Assembly: GCF_000336775.1 (NCBI RefSeq)
Contig: NZ_AOLJ01000005.1
Coordinates: 86,153-150,152 of the forward strand
Source of the DNA: Haloferax gibbonsii ATCC 33959
GTDB lineage: Archaea; Halobacteriota; Halobacteria; Halobacteriales; Haloferacaceae
Reading direction: 5' to 3'
DNA: 64,000 bases
Shown here one piece after another: positions 53,337-62,703 of this stretch (the stretch's first letter is position 1; each line of letters begins with the position of its first letter). Made by a program: the position numbers and the translations under genes. Below the pieces are notes generated by a model. That model did no database searches. It saw only the letters and a program-made list of their open reading frames with translations, and had not been told where the DNA came from.

Positions 53337-55193
53337 ATGGCTGGAAAGCGTTCAACCAACTGGAGTAGACGAGACCTTATCAAATACGGGGCAGTCGCTG
53401 GCACAGCGGGTCTGGCAGGCTGTTTCGATAGCTCGGGGCAGACGACGACGGAAGAGGGCACCGAAGGCGGCACGGACGGCGGTACGAGCACCGAGGGCGG
53501 CGCGACCATCGCCGACGACACCCTCGACTACCCCGCGGGCCGACCCGCGACGGACGTGCAGTTCAACCGTTACAGTCTCGGCAACTACGCGCACACCCTG
53601 CAGGACCAACTGTTCGAGGAAGTCGCGCGCGGCTACGCCGACGGGACGGTCCGACCCGACCTGCTCGAAGACATGACCGTCGACGGGCGGACCCTCACGC
53701 TGACGTTCCCCGAGGGGTTCAAGTGGTGGAACGGCGACGACCTGACGGCCGAGGACTACTACATCGGCCTCGAAATCGACCGCCTGCAGTCGCCCGAGCA
53801 GTCGCCCATCGAGAGCAACACGCTCGTGGACGACTACACCATCGAGCGGACGTTCAAGACGGCCGTCTCGCCCAACCTCATGAAGGCGAACGTCGCCGAG
53901 ACGTTCGTCAACACCCCGCGGTCGGTCTACCGCGAATACCTCACGCGCTACGAGGAAGCATCGAGTGACAGCGAGCGCGAGAGCGTGACGAGCGACCTCC
54001 TCGACATGAGCATCACGACCCAACAGCTCATCGACGAGGGACTCGGCAACGCGCTGTACCGCGTCACCGGCTTCAACTCCTCGGAGACCATCCTCGAGAA
54101 GTTCGAAGACCACCCGTACGCGAGTCGCACGGACATCCCGAACGTCCGCATCATCCCCGAGACGACCTCCGACGTGGAGTCGCTGTCGGTGAACGACCAA
54201 CTCGACATGAACCCCGACGTGCTCATGTCGGAGTCCCAGCAGTCCCGGTACCCGGACAACATCGAGAACGTCTACCGGCTCAACTGGTTCCGCACCCAGA
54301 AGTTCACGTTCAACTTCAAGAACGAGCACATCGCGAGGCTCCCCGTCCGACGCGCCATCGTCAACGCGGTGGACTTCGAATCGATGGTCGCCGCGATGCG
54401 GCAGGCCGGAACCGTCGGCGCGCCCGCCGAGAACCAGACGGCGCTGCGCTCGACGATTCACGAGGAGTACCTCGGTTCGGACTTCGTCGACCAGCTCATC
54501 GACTACCCGGTCGGCAAGGACCTCGAAACCGCGACGCAGCTGCTCGAAGACGCCGGCTACACCAAGGAGAACGGGACGTGGGTCGACCCCGACGGCGAGT
54601 CCTTCACGTTCACCGTCCTCACGCAGAACAACAACACCCAGGTGCAGGCGACGAAGGTCTTCAACGACCAGCTCAACGCGTTCGGCATCCAGACGAAGAT
54701 TAGCACGGTCAGCTCGACCGACTACTACCAGCGCCTCCAAACGTACGAGGCGGACATCTTCTGGATATGGCACGTCGCGAAGGCGCTTTGGCACCCGACG
54801 GCGTACTTCTCGAACAACTTCTACGGCATCGAGGTCGGCGACCCGTCCAGCGGGAACGAGACCGGCCCGACGGGCAAGCCCTTCACGACGACCATCCCGA
54901 GCGAGGTCGGCGCGACCGAGGTTTCGGGCAGCGGCAAGGAGATCCAGCCCGCACAGCTCATGAACGACCTGCCGAACTCCGAGTCGGCAGAACAGGTCAA
55001 AGAGCGGACCCGCGACCTCGTCCAGTGGTTCAACTACGCGCTTCCGGACTTCGTCTTCGTCGAGGAAGACTCCGGCTACTGGGGCGACACGCAGGACTTC
55101 TCCATGCCGACGGGCGACGACTACGAACTCAACACGAACCGGCCGGGCGAGTTCTCGTTCAAGAACGGATGGATTAGCTCGAACTCGGAGTAA
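53337..55193 (+). CDS. ABC transporter substrate-binding protein, family 5, Tat lipoprotein
   Basis: 618 residues. Signal SRRDLIKYGAVAGTAGLAGC carries the Tat motif and lipobox, then a Thr/Glu/Gly tether, so it is membrane-anchored outside. SBP-5 features include TLTFPEGFKWWNGDDLTAED, RRAIVNAVDFESMVAAM and the C-terminal YWGDTQDF region. Longer than the paralogue at 23954. Opp-type systems import oligosaccharides as well as peptides; the flanking GH28, GH105 and sulfatase genes favour an oligouronide ligand (inference). Confidence 0.9.
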   Translation: MAGKRSTNWSRRDLIKYGAVAGTAGLAGCFDSSGQTTTEEGTEGGTDGGTSTEGGATIADDTLDYPAGRPATDVQFNRYSLGNYAHTLQDQLFEEVARGYADGTVRPDLLEDMTVDGRTLTLTFPEGFKWWNGDDLTAEDYYIGLEIDRLQSPEQSPIESNTLVDDYTIERTFKTAVSPNLMKANVAETFVNTPRSVYREYLTRYEEASSDSERESVTSDLLDMSITTQQLIDEGLGNALYRVTGFNSSETILEKFEDHPYASRTDIPNVRIIPETTSDVESLSVNDQLDMNPDVLMSESQQSRYPDNIENVYRLNWFRTQKFTFNFKNEHIARLPVRRAIVNAVDFESMVAAMRQAGTVGAPAENQTALRSTIHEEYLGSDFVDQLIDYPVGKDLETATQLLEDAGYTKENGTWVDPDGESFTFTVLTQNNNTQVQATKVFNDQLNAFGIQTKISTVSSTDYYQRLQTYEADIFWIWHVAKALWHPTAYFSNNFYGIEVGDPSSGNETGPTGKPFTTTIPSEVGATEVSGSGKEIQPAQLMNDLPNSESAEQVKERTRDLVQWFNYALPDFVFVEEDSGYWGDTQDFSMPTGDDYELNTNRPGEFSFKNGWISSNSE

Positions 55194-55213
55194 GGTCAGA
55201 CGGCACCCCCAAC

Positions 55214-55238
55214 GGGCTTAACCACCACAATTAAGCCC
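55214..55238 (+). promoter_or_regulatory. Intercistronic stem-loop between binding protein and permease
   Basis: Perfect 8-bp arms GGGCTTAA/TTAAGCCC with a 9-base loop, 20 bases after the binding-protein stop. Probably allows more binding protein than permease by transcript ending or 3' protection. Confidence 0.6.
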
Positions 55239-55266
55239 TCTCACGCTAGAAGCCAAACTATTAATA

Positions 55267-56271
55267 ATGACACCAAAGTATTTGTTGAAACGTCTCGGGC
55301 AAGCGATACTGACGTTTCTCGTCACGATGACGGTCTCGTTTCTGCTGTACCAAGCCATGCCGGGTGGTCCGACGGAGGCGATGCGGAGCGTGATTCTCTC
55401 GCAGAGCGGCGGGAGCGTCGACATCGACCGACTGAACAGGATGATACAGCTCTACACGAACGTGAATCCGGACCAGCCGATGCACGTACAGTACTTCAAC
55501 TACGCGTCTGACGTGATTCTCCGGCAGGACCTGGGCACTTCGTTCTTCAAGAACGAGAAGGTCACGACGCTCATCATGCAGCGCATCCCGTGGTCGATGT
55601 TCATCAGCGTCTACGCGCTCGCGCTGGGCTACTCGCTGAGTATCTTCCTCGGCGTGATGACGGCCTACCGCGAGAAGTCGCGGTTCGACTCCACGGTGTC
55701 ATCTCTCATCATCGGACTCAACTCGATTCCGTACTACATCGTCGGTGTCGTGCTCATCTACTTCCTCGCCATCCAGAACAACTACTTCCCGACGGGCGGC
55801 CGCATCGGCTCGGGAATCGTGGCGGGGTACAACCCCGAGTTCATGCTCAGCCTCGTGAAGCACGCGGCGCTCCCGGCGATTTCGATGGGCGCGCTCGCGA
55901 CCTCCGGGGCGCTCGCCATGCGCGGCAACGCGATTCGCGTCCTCGGCGAGGACTACATCCGCGTGGCGCAGCTCCGCGGGCTCCGCGAGACCCGCATCGC
56001 CACGCAGTACCTCGGGCACAACTCCATCCTCCCGATGTACACGCAGTTCATGATCGGCATCGCCGGCGTCTTCAGCAGCGCCGTCATCGTCGAGGAGGTC
56101 TTCGCGTACCCGGGCATGGGTCTCCTGATGTTCGAGGCGGTCAAGACGCAAGACTACCCGCTGTTGATGGGCACGCTCATCGTGTTCACGGCGATTTCGC
56201 TGACCGCCATCTTCATCGCCGACCTCACGTACACGCTCATCGACCCGCGCATCTCGGTGGGTGAGGAGTAA
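55267..56271 (+). CDS. Oligopeptide/oligosaccharide-type ABC permease (DppB-like)
   Basis: 334 residues. N-terminal helix AILTFLVTMTVSFLLYQAM followed by PGGPTEAM, the loop VNPDQPMHVQYFNY and the coupling motif YIRVAQLRGLRETRIATQY. About six membrane helices. Followed 2 bases later by the second permease. Forms the channel with the gene at 56274. Confidence 0.92.
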   Translation: MTPKYLLKRLGQAILTFLVTMTVSFLLYQAMPGGPTEAMRSVILSQSGGSVDIDRLNRMIQLYTNVNPDQPMHVQYFNYASDVILRQDLGTSFFKNEKVTTLIMQRIPWSMFISVYALALGYSLSIFLGVMTAYREKSRFDSTVSSLIIGLNSIPYYIVGVVLIYFLAIQNNYFPTGGRIGSGIVAGYNPEFMLSLVKHAALPAISMGALATSGALAMRGNAIRVLGEDYIRVAQLRGLRETRIATQYLGHNSILPMYTQFMIGIAGVFSSAVIVEEVFAYPGMGLLMFEAVKTQDYPLLMGTLIVFTAISLTAIFIADLTYTLIDPRISVGEE

Positions 56272-56273
56272 CT

Positions 56274-57299
56274 ATGAGCGAAGCACATTCCGACTCGTTC
56301 GACCTGAAGGACCTCTACGACGAAGACATCGACCCGGACCCGGAATCGCGGGCCGACCGCGCAAAGCGATTCCTCGAAATGAATATCGTCGCCCCCGCGC
56401 GCATCGCGGTCGACGACTGGCGCGCGCTCGTCGGCGGCGCGATTCTCGCGTTCTTCCTCCTCATGGGAACCGTCGGCGTCTGGCTCGTCGAGCGGCCGAC
56501 AAGCGGTGACGCCCCCGTCCTCGCCGCGCCGTTCGAATCGCTCGCGTACCCGCTCGGCACCGACGTGTTCGGCCAGCCGATTCACGCCCAACTCATCCAC
56601 GCGACGCCGGGCATGTTCAAGATGATCTTCGCGGGCGCGGTCGTGAGCGTCGGCTTCGCCGCCCTCGTGGGCGTCGTCGCCGGCTTCGAACACGGCACTC
56701 GCATCGACTCGTTCCTGATGACCATCACCGACGTCGTCATCACGATTCCGGGGCTGCCGCTCATCATCGTCATCACGGCTATCTTCCAGCCCGAGAACCC
56801 CTACATCGTCGGGGTGTTCCTCGGCATCGACAACTGGCCGGGACTGGCGCGGACCGTCCGCTCGCAGGTGCTGAGCATCCGCGAGGAGTCCTACGTCGAG
56901 GCGTCCGAAATCATGGGCATCCCGCTGTCGTCGATTCTCCGGCGGGACATCCTCTCGCAGCTCATGCCGTACGTGATGATTAACGGGGCGCTCACCTCTC
57001 GACGCATCATCTTCGAGTCCGTGGGTCTGTACTTCCTCGGCATCCTGCCCTTCACCACGTTCAACTGGGGCGTGATGATGAACCTCGCGTACGAGGGCAA
57101 CGCACTCACCCGACCGGACATGCTCCCGTGGATGGTCGCGCCCATGGTCTGTATCTTCCTGCTGTCGTTCGGACTCGTCCTGCTATCGCAGGGGCTCGAC
57201 AGCCTGTTCAACGTCCGTCTCCGGGCACGCCACGCGAAAACCTCGAAGAAGAAAGGCACCTCGAAGAACAACCAATCGCAGGCGACCGGCGGGGACTGA
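56274..57299 (+). CDS. Oligopeptide/oligosaccharide-type ABC permease (DppC-like)
   Basis: 341 residues. Long acidic cytoplasmic N-terminus, first helix GGAILAFFLLMGTVGVWLV, the loop YPLGTDVFGQPIHAQLIHA, the coupling motif YVEASEIMGIPLSSILRRDI and a Lys-rich C-terminal tail. Begins 2 bases after the stop of the DppB-like gene. The PLGTDVFGQP loop differs from the usual GTDxxGRD, a possible sign of a substrate other than peptides. Confidence 0.92.
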   Translation: MSEAHSDSFDLKDLYDEDIDPDPESRADRAKRFLEMNIVAPARIAVDDWRALVGGAILAFFLLMGTVGVWLVERPTSGDAPVLAAPFESLAYPLGTDVFGQPIHAQLIHATPGMFKMIFAGAVVSVGFAALVGVVAGFEHGTRIDSFLMTITDVVITIPGLPLIIVITAIFQPENPYIVGVFLGIDNWPGLARTVRSQVLSIREESYVEASEIMGIPLSSILRRDILSQLMPYVMINGALTSRRIIFESVGLYFLGILPFTTFNWGVMMNLAYEGNALTRPDMLPWMVAPMVCIFLLSFGLVLLSQGLDSLFNVRLRARHAKTSKKKGTSKNNQSQATGGD

Positions 57300-57326
57300 C
57301 CCCGTGCCAACACCTATTACCAGACG

Positions 57327-58415
57327 ATGACTACCAACCAAACAATGCGAACGTCGAATCAGAACGACTCGAACCCGGACCAAGACGTCGTGTTCGAAGT
57401 CCGCGACCTGGAGGTCACCTTCGGGACCAACCGAGGCGAATCGAGAGTCGTCCGCAACGTCGACTTCGACATCTACCGCAACGAGACGCTCGGCATGGTC
57501 GGCGAAAGCGGCAGCGGGAAGTCGATGACCTCGTCCGCGTTGATGAACGCGGTCGTCAGCCCGGGCGAGACCTCTGGTGAGGTCACCTACTACCCGCCCG
57601 ACGGCGGCGAGCCGATTTCCGTGCTCGAACTCGACGAAGAGGAGCTTCGGAAGTTCCGCTGGGGCGAAGTCGCCATGGTGTTCCAGGGCGCGATGAGTTC
57701 GTTCAACCCCGTCAAGAAGGTCCGCGGCCACTTCAAGGAGACCCTCGAAGACCACAACCGCGACGTCGAGGCGGGGCTCGAACGGGCTCACCAGATTCTG
57801 GGCGACCTCTACTTGGACCCCGACCGCGTCCTCGACTCGTATCCCTACGAGCTGTCCGGCGGGATGAAACAGCGCGCGCTCGTCGCGCTCGCGCTCATCC
57901 TCGAACCGGAGGTGCTCGTGATGGACGAGCCGACCGCCGCGCTCGACCTCCTGATGCAGCGCTCTATCGTGTCGCTGCTCAAGGACCTCAAAGAGGAGTA
58001 CGACCTGACCATCATCTTCATCACGCACGACCTGCCGCTTCTCACTAAGCTCGCGGACCGGCTCGTCGTGATGTACGCGTTCGACATCGTCGAGGTCGGC
58101 TCGACCGAAGAGATTCTCTACGACGCGGCGCACCCGTACACGCGGTCGCTCCTCAACGCGACCCCGGACCTGAACGCGCCCATCGAGGAGATGCAGTCGA
58201 TTTCGGGCTCGAAGCCCGACCCGGTGACCAACATCCCCGGCTGTTCGTACCGGCCGCGGTGCCCGATGGCCGACGAGTCCTGCGCGGAGGCGGAACCGCC
58301 GATGGCGGACCGCGGCAACGGCCACCGAACCGCGTGTTTCTACCACGACGACGTGTCCGACGAAATCCCGATTCCCGCGATGGAAGCGGCCGAAGAGGGC
58401 GGTGAGGGCGAATGA
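57327..58415 (+). CDS. ABC transporter ATP-binding protein (DppD-like)
   Basis: 362 residues; a second in-frame ATG at 57345 is possible. Walker A GESGSGKS, signature LSGGMKQR, Walker B LVMDEPTAALD, switch histidine ITHDLPLL and the oligopeptide C-terminal Cys motif CSYRPRCPMADESC. Overlaps the DppF-like gene by ATGA (58412-58415). Partner ATPases are separate here, unlike the fusion at 19261. Confidence 0.92.
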   Translation: MTTNQTMRTSNQNDSNPDQDVVFEVRDLEVTFGTNRGESRVVRNVDFDIYRNETLGMVGESGSGKSMTSSALMNAVVSPGETSGEVTYYPPDGGEPISVLELDEEELRKFRWGEVAMVFQGAMSSFNPVKKVRGHFKETLEDHNRDVEAGLERAHQILGDLYLDPDRVLDSYPYELSGGMKQRALVALALILEPEVLVMDEPTAALDLLMQRSIVSLLKDLKEEYDLTIIFITHDLPLLTKLADRLVVMYAFDIVEVGSTEEILYDAAHPYTRSLLNATPDLNAPIEEMQSISGSKPDPVTNIPGCSYRPRCPMADESCAEAEPPMADRGNGHRTACFYHDDVSDEIPIPAMEAAEEGGEGE

Positions 58416-59473
58416 GCGTCGATAACTCCATCCTCTCGGTGGACGACGTGTCGGTCCACTTCACCGACAGCAGCGGCTTCCTCGGCCTGTTCGGCGAGCG
58501 GCAGACGGTCCGCGCCGTCGACGGCATCTCGCTCGACATCGGCGAGAACGACGTGGTCACGCTCATCGGCGAGTCCGGCTGCGGCAAGTCGACGCTCGGA
58601 AAGACCATCATCGGCGCACAAGAGCCGACTCACGGGTCGATTACCTTCCGAGGACAGGACATCTGGGAGGCGAAAAACAGCCGCGACCCGGACATCCCGT
58701 TCTCGGAGATTCGGCGGTCCCTCCAGATTATTCACCAGGACCCCGGCAGCGCGCTGAACCCGAACCAGCGCATCCTCACCTCGCTGATGCTCCCGCTGAA
58801 GAAGTGGAACCCGAACCTCGGCGAGGAAGAGCGCAGAAAGCGCGTCTACGCGCTCCTCGAACGCGTCGGGCTCACGCCCGCCGAGGACTTCGTCGAGCGG
58901 TTCCCCCACCAGCTCTCGGGCGGCGAGAAACAGCGCGTCGTACTCGTTCGGTCGCTGCTCTTGAACCCGGACGTCATCCTCGCCGACGAGGCCATCAGCG
59001 CCCTCGACGTGAGCCTCCGGGTGGAGATGATGGACCTGATGCTCGAACTGCAGGACCTGTTCAACACCTCCTACGTCTTCATCAGCCACGACCTCTCGAA
59101 CGCCCGGTACATCGCCGAGAAGTCCGGCGGCCGCATCGCCGTCATGTACCTCGGCCGCATCGTCGAAGTCGGGCCGATAGAGCAGGTCATCGGCAACCCC
59201 CAGCACCCCTACACGCAGGCGCTGAAGTGGGCGACGCCGAACCTCTACGAGGGAGAGGGAGACGACGACCTCCCGATTCGGAAAATCGACATCCCCGACC
59301 CGACGAACCGGCCGAGCGGCTGTCACTTCCACCCGCGCTGTCCGAAGGCGCGTGAGGTCTGTGAGACCGACGACCCGGGCGCGTTCGAAGACGAGGACGG
59401 CCACGCCGCGCGGTGCTTCCGCGCCGACGACACCCACGAGTACTGGGACAGTCCGAGCATCGTCGACGACTGA
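58412..59473 (+). CDS. ABC transporter ATP-binding protein (DppF-like)
   Basis: 353 residues. Walker A GESGCGKS, signature LSGGEKQR, Walker B ILADEAISALD (Ala in place of the usual Pro after DE), switch histidine ISHDLSNA and C-terminal CHFHPRCPKAREVC. Last gene of the importer operon that begins at 53337. Confidence 0.92.
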   Translation: MSVDNSILSVDDVSVHFTDSSGFLGLFGERQTVRAVDGISLDIGENDVVTLIGESGCGKSTLGKTIIGAQEPTHGSITFRGQDIWEAKNSRDPDIPFSEIRRSLQIIHQDPGSALNPNQRILTSLMLPLKKWNPNLGEEERRKRVYALLERVGLTPAEDFVERFPHQLSGGEKQRVVLVRSLLLNPDVILADEAISALDVSLRVEMMDLMLELQDLFNTSYVFISHDLSNARYIAEKSGGRIAVMYLGRIVEVGPIEQVIGNPQHPYTQALKWATPNLYEGEGDDDLPIRKIDIPDPTNRPSGCHFHPRCPKAREVCETDDPGAFEDEDGHAARCFRADDTHEYWDSPSIVDD

Positions 59474-59611
59474 GCCAGCCGCTCGGGACGCCGCGACCCA
59501 GACCCAGTTTTCAACTATCCGTTTTCGACCCGCAGAGCCGTTCGAGCCGGTCGAACGACGTGCCCGCGAACAGTATCTATTTGTGTGCGGAGAGCTACCG
59601 TGTGAGTACGT

Positions 59612-59830
59612 ATGTCAGTCAACGCATCGCGCGTGCCTTCGCTCCGGAAGGCCGCGTCGTCGAACCGGAACTTCATCATGACCGTGCTCTCCGGCGTCTT
59701 CATGATTCTGCTCGCGCGCTTCGTCCTCGGCGGGACGCTCGCGGGCATGTTCGGCGTCTGGGGCATCTCGCTCGTCGGCGTCGGCATCGGCGGCTACCTG
59801 CTGCTCCGACTCTGGGGCTCGTACAATTGA
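59612..59830 (+). CDS. Small membrane protein
   Basis: 72 residues. Basic N-terminus, then two hydrophobic helices (FIMTVLSGVFMILLARFVL and GVWGISLVGVGIGGYLLL). A TATA-like TATCTATTTG about 34 bases upstream suggests its own promoter. No family recognised; it lies between the importer operon and the enolase-superfamily gene. Confidence 0.55.
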   Translation: MSVNASRVPSLRKAASSNRNFIMTVLSGVFMILLARFVLGGTLAGMFGVWGISLVGVGIGGYLLLRLWGSYN

Positions 59831-59983
59831 CCGCGGAGCTCAGTCACCGGCACCGAACGTCGAACTAACACACCGAACCGAAAAGCAGCGCGCAACGCCG
59901 CGCCAGCGACCGCAGTCGATTCTGTTTCGTAGCGGCCCTCGTCAGTTGTTCCGTACTCCGTTTCGCCGCGCGTTCTCGCGCGG

Positions 59984-61114
59984 TTACTCGACGCGGTTGG
60001 CGTCGATGTAGTCCCAGTCGAACGCGTAGCCGAGGCCGGGCGTCTGCGGGAGTTCGACCACGCCGTTCTCGTCGATTTCGTCCGGCGGGTGTTCGAGGCC
60101 GGGGAAGTACGTCTCGTAGTCGTGTTTCGGGTGCAGGAGGCCGCGCTCGTAGTACCGGCCGGGGAACGCCATCGTCCCGAGCAGTTGGAGGTTGGGCGCG
60201 TCGCGGCCGTGAATCTCGCACTCGATGTTGAACGACTCGCAGAGGCCGACCGCCTTCAGCGCCGGCGTGATGCCGCCCACGTCGTAGACGCCGACGCGGA
60301 TGATGTCGGCGATGTCCCGCTTTATCCACTCGGCGCGGGTGTGCATCCGACCCTCGGCGGTCTCGGGGCCGACGACGGCGATGTCGAGTTCGTTCGAGAG
60401 CCACTCGTAGGAGGACATCGAGTGTTCGTCCATCGGCTCCTCAATCCAGCGGAAGTCGAGGTCTTCGAGCGCCTTCCCGATTTTCTTGGCCTCGCTTCGG
60501 CTGTAGAAGTGGTGGGCGTCGAGCATGAGGTCGATGTCGTCGCCGACGCGCTCGCGGACCGCCCGGCAGGCGGCGATGTCCTGTTCGGGGTCGTCGCCGA
60601 ACGGCGGCATCCACGTGTGGAGCTTGACGGCCTGATAGCCCTCCTCGACGAGTTCCTCGGCGAAATCGGCGTACGCCTCGGGCGAGCCGAGTCCGTCGGG
60701 GTCGTCGTCGCCGACCATCGTGCTGCCGTAGGCCGGGACCGAGTCCCGGGCCGCGCCGATGAGTTGGTAGACCGGGAGGCCGGCGTCCTTGCCGGCGACG
60801 TCCCAGAGCGCGCAGTCGATGGGGGCGACGCGCTTGTCTGTGAGCGTTCCCTTGTTCAGTCGCTCGGCCCGACAGAGCAGTTGCCAGAGCTTCTCGCGGT
60901 ACAGCGGGTTCTCGCCGACGAGGTGCTTTTTCGCGAACTCGTTGGCCGCCTCGTGACCGCCGCGGCAGTAGCCGTCGGGGCCGCCGTCGACGACGACGTG
61001 CGTGATGGTCCGCGTCGACTCCCTCGGCTCGCCGGGGTGGCCGTGGCCCTTCTCGTCGGGGTCGATGTGGGACTCACAGCTGAACCGGATGGTACGGATG
61101 TCGCTGATCTCCAT
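59984..61114 (-). CDS. Enolase-superfamily (mandelate racemase group) dehydratase or cycloisomerase with unusual Lys-x-His
   Basis: 376 residues from the ATG at 61114. Predicted metal ligands Asp199 (LMLDAHH), Glu225 (WIEEP) and Glu251 (GPETAEG); His302 with Asp278 as the His-Asp pair. At the usual KxK position it reads VKLHTW, so Lys164 and His166. Family members dehydrate sugar acids (galactarate, galactonate, rhamnonate) or isomerise aldarolactones. Next to uronate genes it may supply the missing aldarate dehydratase or lactone cycloisomerase step. The long upstream frame is non-coding by composition. Confidence 0.8.
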   Translation of the reverse strand: MEISDIRTIRFSCESHIDPDEKGHGHPGEPRESTRTITHVVVDGGPDGYCRGGHEAANEFAKKHLVGENPLYREKLWQLLCRAERLNKGTLTDKRVAPIDCALWDVAGKDAGLPVYQLIGAARDSVPAYGSTMVGDDDPDGLGSPEAYADFAEELVEEGYQAVKLHTWMPPFGDDPEQDIAACRAVRERVGDDIDLMLDAHHFYSRSEAKKIGKALEDLDFRWIEEPMDEHSMSSYEWLSNELDIAVVGPETAEGRMHTRAEWIKRDIADIIRVGVYDVGGITPALKAVGLCESFNIECEIHGRDAPNLQLLGTMAFPGRYYERGLLHPKHDYETYFPGLEHPPDEIDENGVVELPQTPGLGYAFDWDYIDANRVE

Positions 61115-61245
61115 TCGTGGTAGTCGGTTACGCGGAACGCTCATAAAAGTACGGCGGGACCGGCGATTTCGGGGACCGGACGGCGAGGAGTGCGGGGGAG
61201 AGAACCCGGGGAGAGCGGGGGAAAGAACCCGGTGACGCCGGTCGG

Positions 61246-62673
61246 TCAGTCCAGCACGTCGGCCGGCTCCTCGGGGTACGGCTCGCGGACGAGCCGACCC
61301 ATGTCGATTTCCTGGTACGGCGCGCGCCGGAGCGTCCCGTTCTCGACGAACTCGTCCGCTCCCGCGTCGGTCAGCTTCTCCGCCAGCGCGTCGCGGAGTT
61401 CGGCGACGACCTCGGGGTTGTCGGCGGCGCACTCGTCGAGTTCGTTCGGGTCGGCCGCGAGGTCGAACAGCTGTTCGCGGCCGCTGTTGCGCATGAACAC
61501 GTACTTCCAGCGGCCCTCGCGGACCATCCCGGTGAAGTTCGGCGGGAGCCGCGGCGTCCGGTGGTAGCCGAACAGCCGCTCGCGGGGCTCCGCGTCGCCC
61601 CGAATCGTCCCGAGCACGTCGACGCCGTCGCGGAGCTCCTGGTCGCCCGCGGCGGTCGTCGCGATGCCGAACAGGTCGGTCAGCGCCACGAGGTCGTCGC
61701 GGCGGTCGCCCTCCGGAAGCTCCGCGGGCCAGCTCACGAGGAACGGGACGCGACACGACGACTCGAAGAACGACGACTTCTCCCAGCCTCGGTGGTCGCC
61801 GAGGAGTTCGCCGTGGTCCGAAAAGAAACAGATGAGGGTGTTGTCGGCGTCGTCGCGGGCCTCGACCGCGTCGAGCAGGCGACCGATGCGCCGGTCGACC
61901 TCCGAAATCATCCCGTAGTAGTACGCCTTGATGACCCGGACGGTGGTGTCGTCGATTCCGCCCTCGCGGGTCGTCCAGAAGTGGTGGTTCTGGGCGGGTA
62001 TCTTCTCGTCCATGTGGTCGGTTTCGATGTCGCCTTTCACCGGGTTTCCGAGCCGCTCGGGGTCGTACATCCGGTCGAAGGGCGGTGACGGCGCGAACGG
62101 CGGGTGCGGCGGTTCGTACGAGACGAGGCCGAAAAACGGCTCGTCGGTGTCGCGGCCGACGAGGTCGACCGCGCGGTCGGTCATCCACGCCTCGTAGTTG
62201 TCGTCCGGCGGGAGTCGGTTCTGTTGGGGGAGGTGGACCATCGCGCCCTGCCGGGCGGTCGTCTTGACCTCGTGGCCGGTCTCCTCGCGGAACGCCTCGA
62301 AGCTCAGGTGGTGGTCGTAGCCGAGGTCGATGTCGCGGGGGTGGGCGTGATACTTCCCGACGAGGAACGTCCGGTAGCCACGCTCGCGCATGCTCCGAGC
62401 GAGGAAGGGGCCGCACCGGTCTTCGAGATGTCGCGCGTCGCGCTTTTCGTTCCCGAGGTAGCCCGTCGAGACGGCCTCGCAGCCGGTTCGGATGGTGTGT
62501 CGCGCCGGAATGCAGATTGGGTCGGGCGAGTAGGCGTTGGTGAAGGAGACGCCGCGGTCGACGAGTCGGTCGATGTTCGGGGTGTGGATTCGACTGTTTC
62601 CGAGCGCCTGAATCGTGTCCGACCGTTGCTGGTCAGTCATCACGAACAGGACGTTTGGGCGAGCATCACTCAC
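61246..62673 (-). CDS. Type I sulfatase (arylsulfatase/polysaccharide sulfatase family)
   Basis: 475 residues from a GTG at 62673 (VSDARPNVLFVMTDQQRSD), supported by a TATA box about 25 bases upstream. Metal-binding PNVLFVMTDQ and the sulfatase signature CIPAR followed by HTIRTG: Cys54 would be converted to formylglycine. Also SDHGELLGDH later. No signal peptide, so desulfation of imported oligosaccharides in the cytoplasm is predicted. Phosphatase-like relatives exist, but the full CxPxR favours a sulfatase. No maturation enzyme is encoded in the window. Confidence 0.88.
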   Translation of the reverse strand: MSDARPNVLFVMTDQQRSDTIQALGNSRIHTPNIDRLVDRGVSFTNAYSPDPICIPARHTIRTGCEAVSTGYLGNEKRDARHLEDRCGPFLARSMRERGYRTFLVGKYHAHPRDIDLGYDHHLSFEAFREETGHEVKTTARQGAMVHLPQQNRLPPDDNYEAWMTDRAVDLVGRDTDEPFFGLVSYEPPHPPFAPSPPFDRMYDPERLGNPVKGDIETDHMDEKIPAQNHHFWTTREGGIDDTTVRVIKAYYYGMISEVDRRIGRLLDAVEARDDADNTLICFFSDHGELLGDHRGWEKSSFFESSCRVPFLVSWPAELPEGDRRDDLVALTDLFGIATTAAGDQELRDGVDVLGTIRGDAEPRERLFGYHRTPRLPPNFTGMVREGRWKYVFMRNSGREQLFDLAADPNELDECAADNPEVVAELRDALAEKLTDAGADEFVENGTLRRAPYQEIDMGRLVREPYPEEPADVLD

Positions 62674-62694
62674 GGCCGAACTCCGACCACCAGT

Positions 62695-62703
62695 AGTATA
62701 AAG
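62695..62703. promoter_or_regulatory. Shared bidirectional TATA element between sulfatase and GH28 genes
   Basis: AGTATAAAG reads as TATAAAG on the plus strand (about 30 bases before the GH28 ATG) and as TTTATACT on the minus strand (about 25 bases before the sulfatase GTG). The whole divergent gap is only 56 bases. Confidence 0.6.

Noticed and set aside
59984-62416. 810-codon frame joining the second enolase-superfamily protein to sequence opposite or within the sulfatase gene
   Set aside because: Residues before the ATG at 61114 are Arg/Pro-rich shadow sequence of the sulfatase reading frame.
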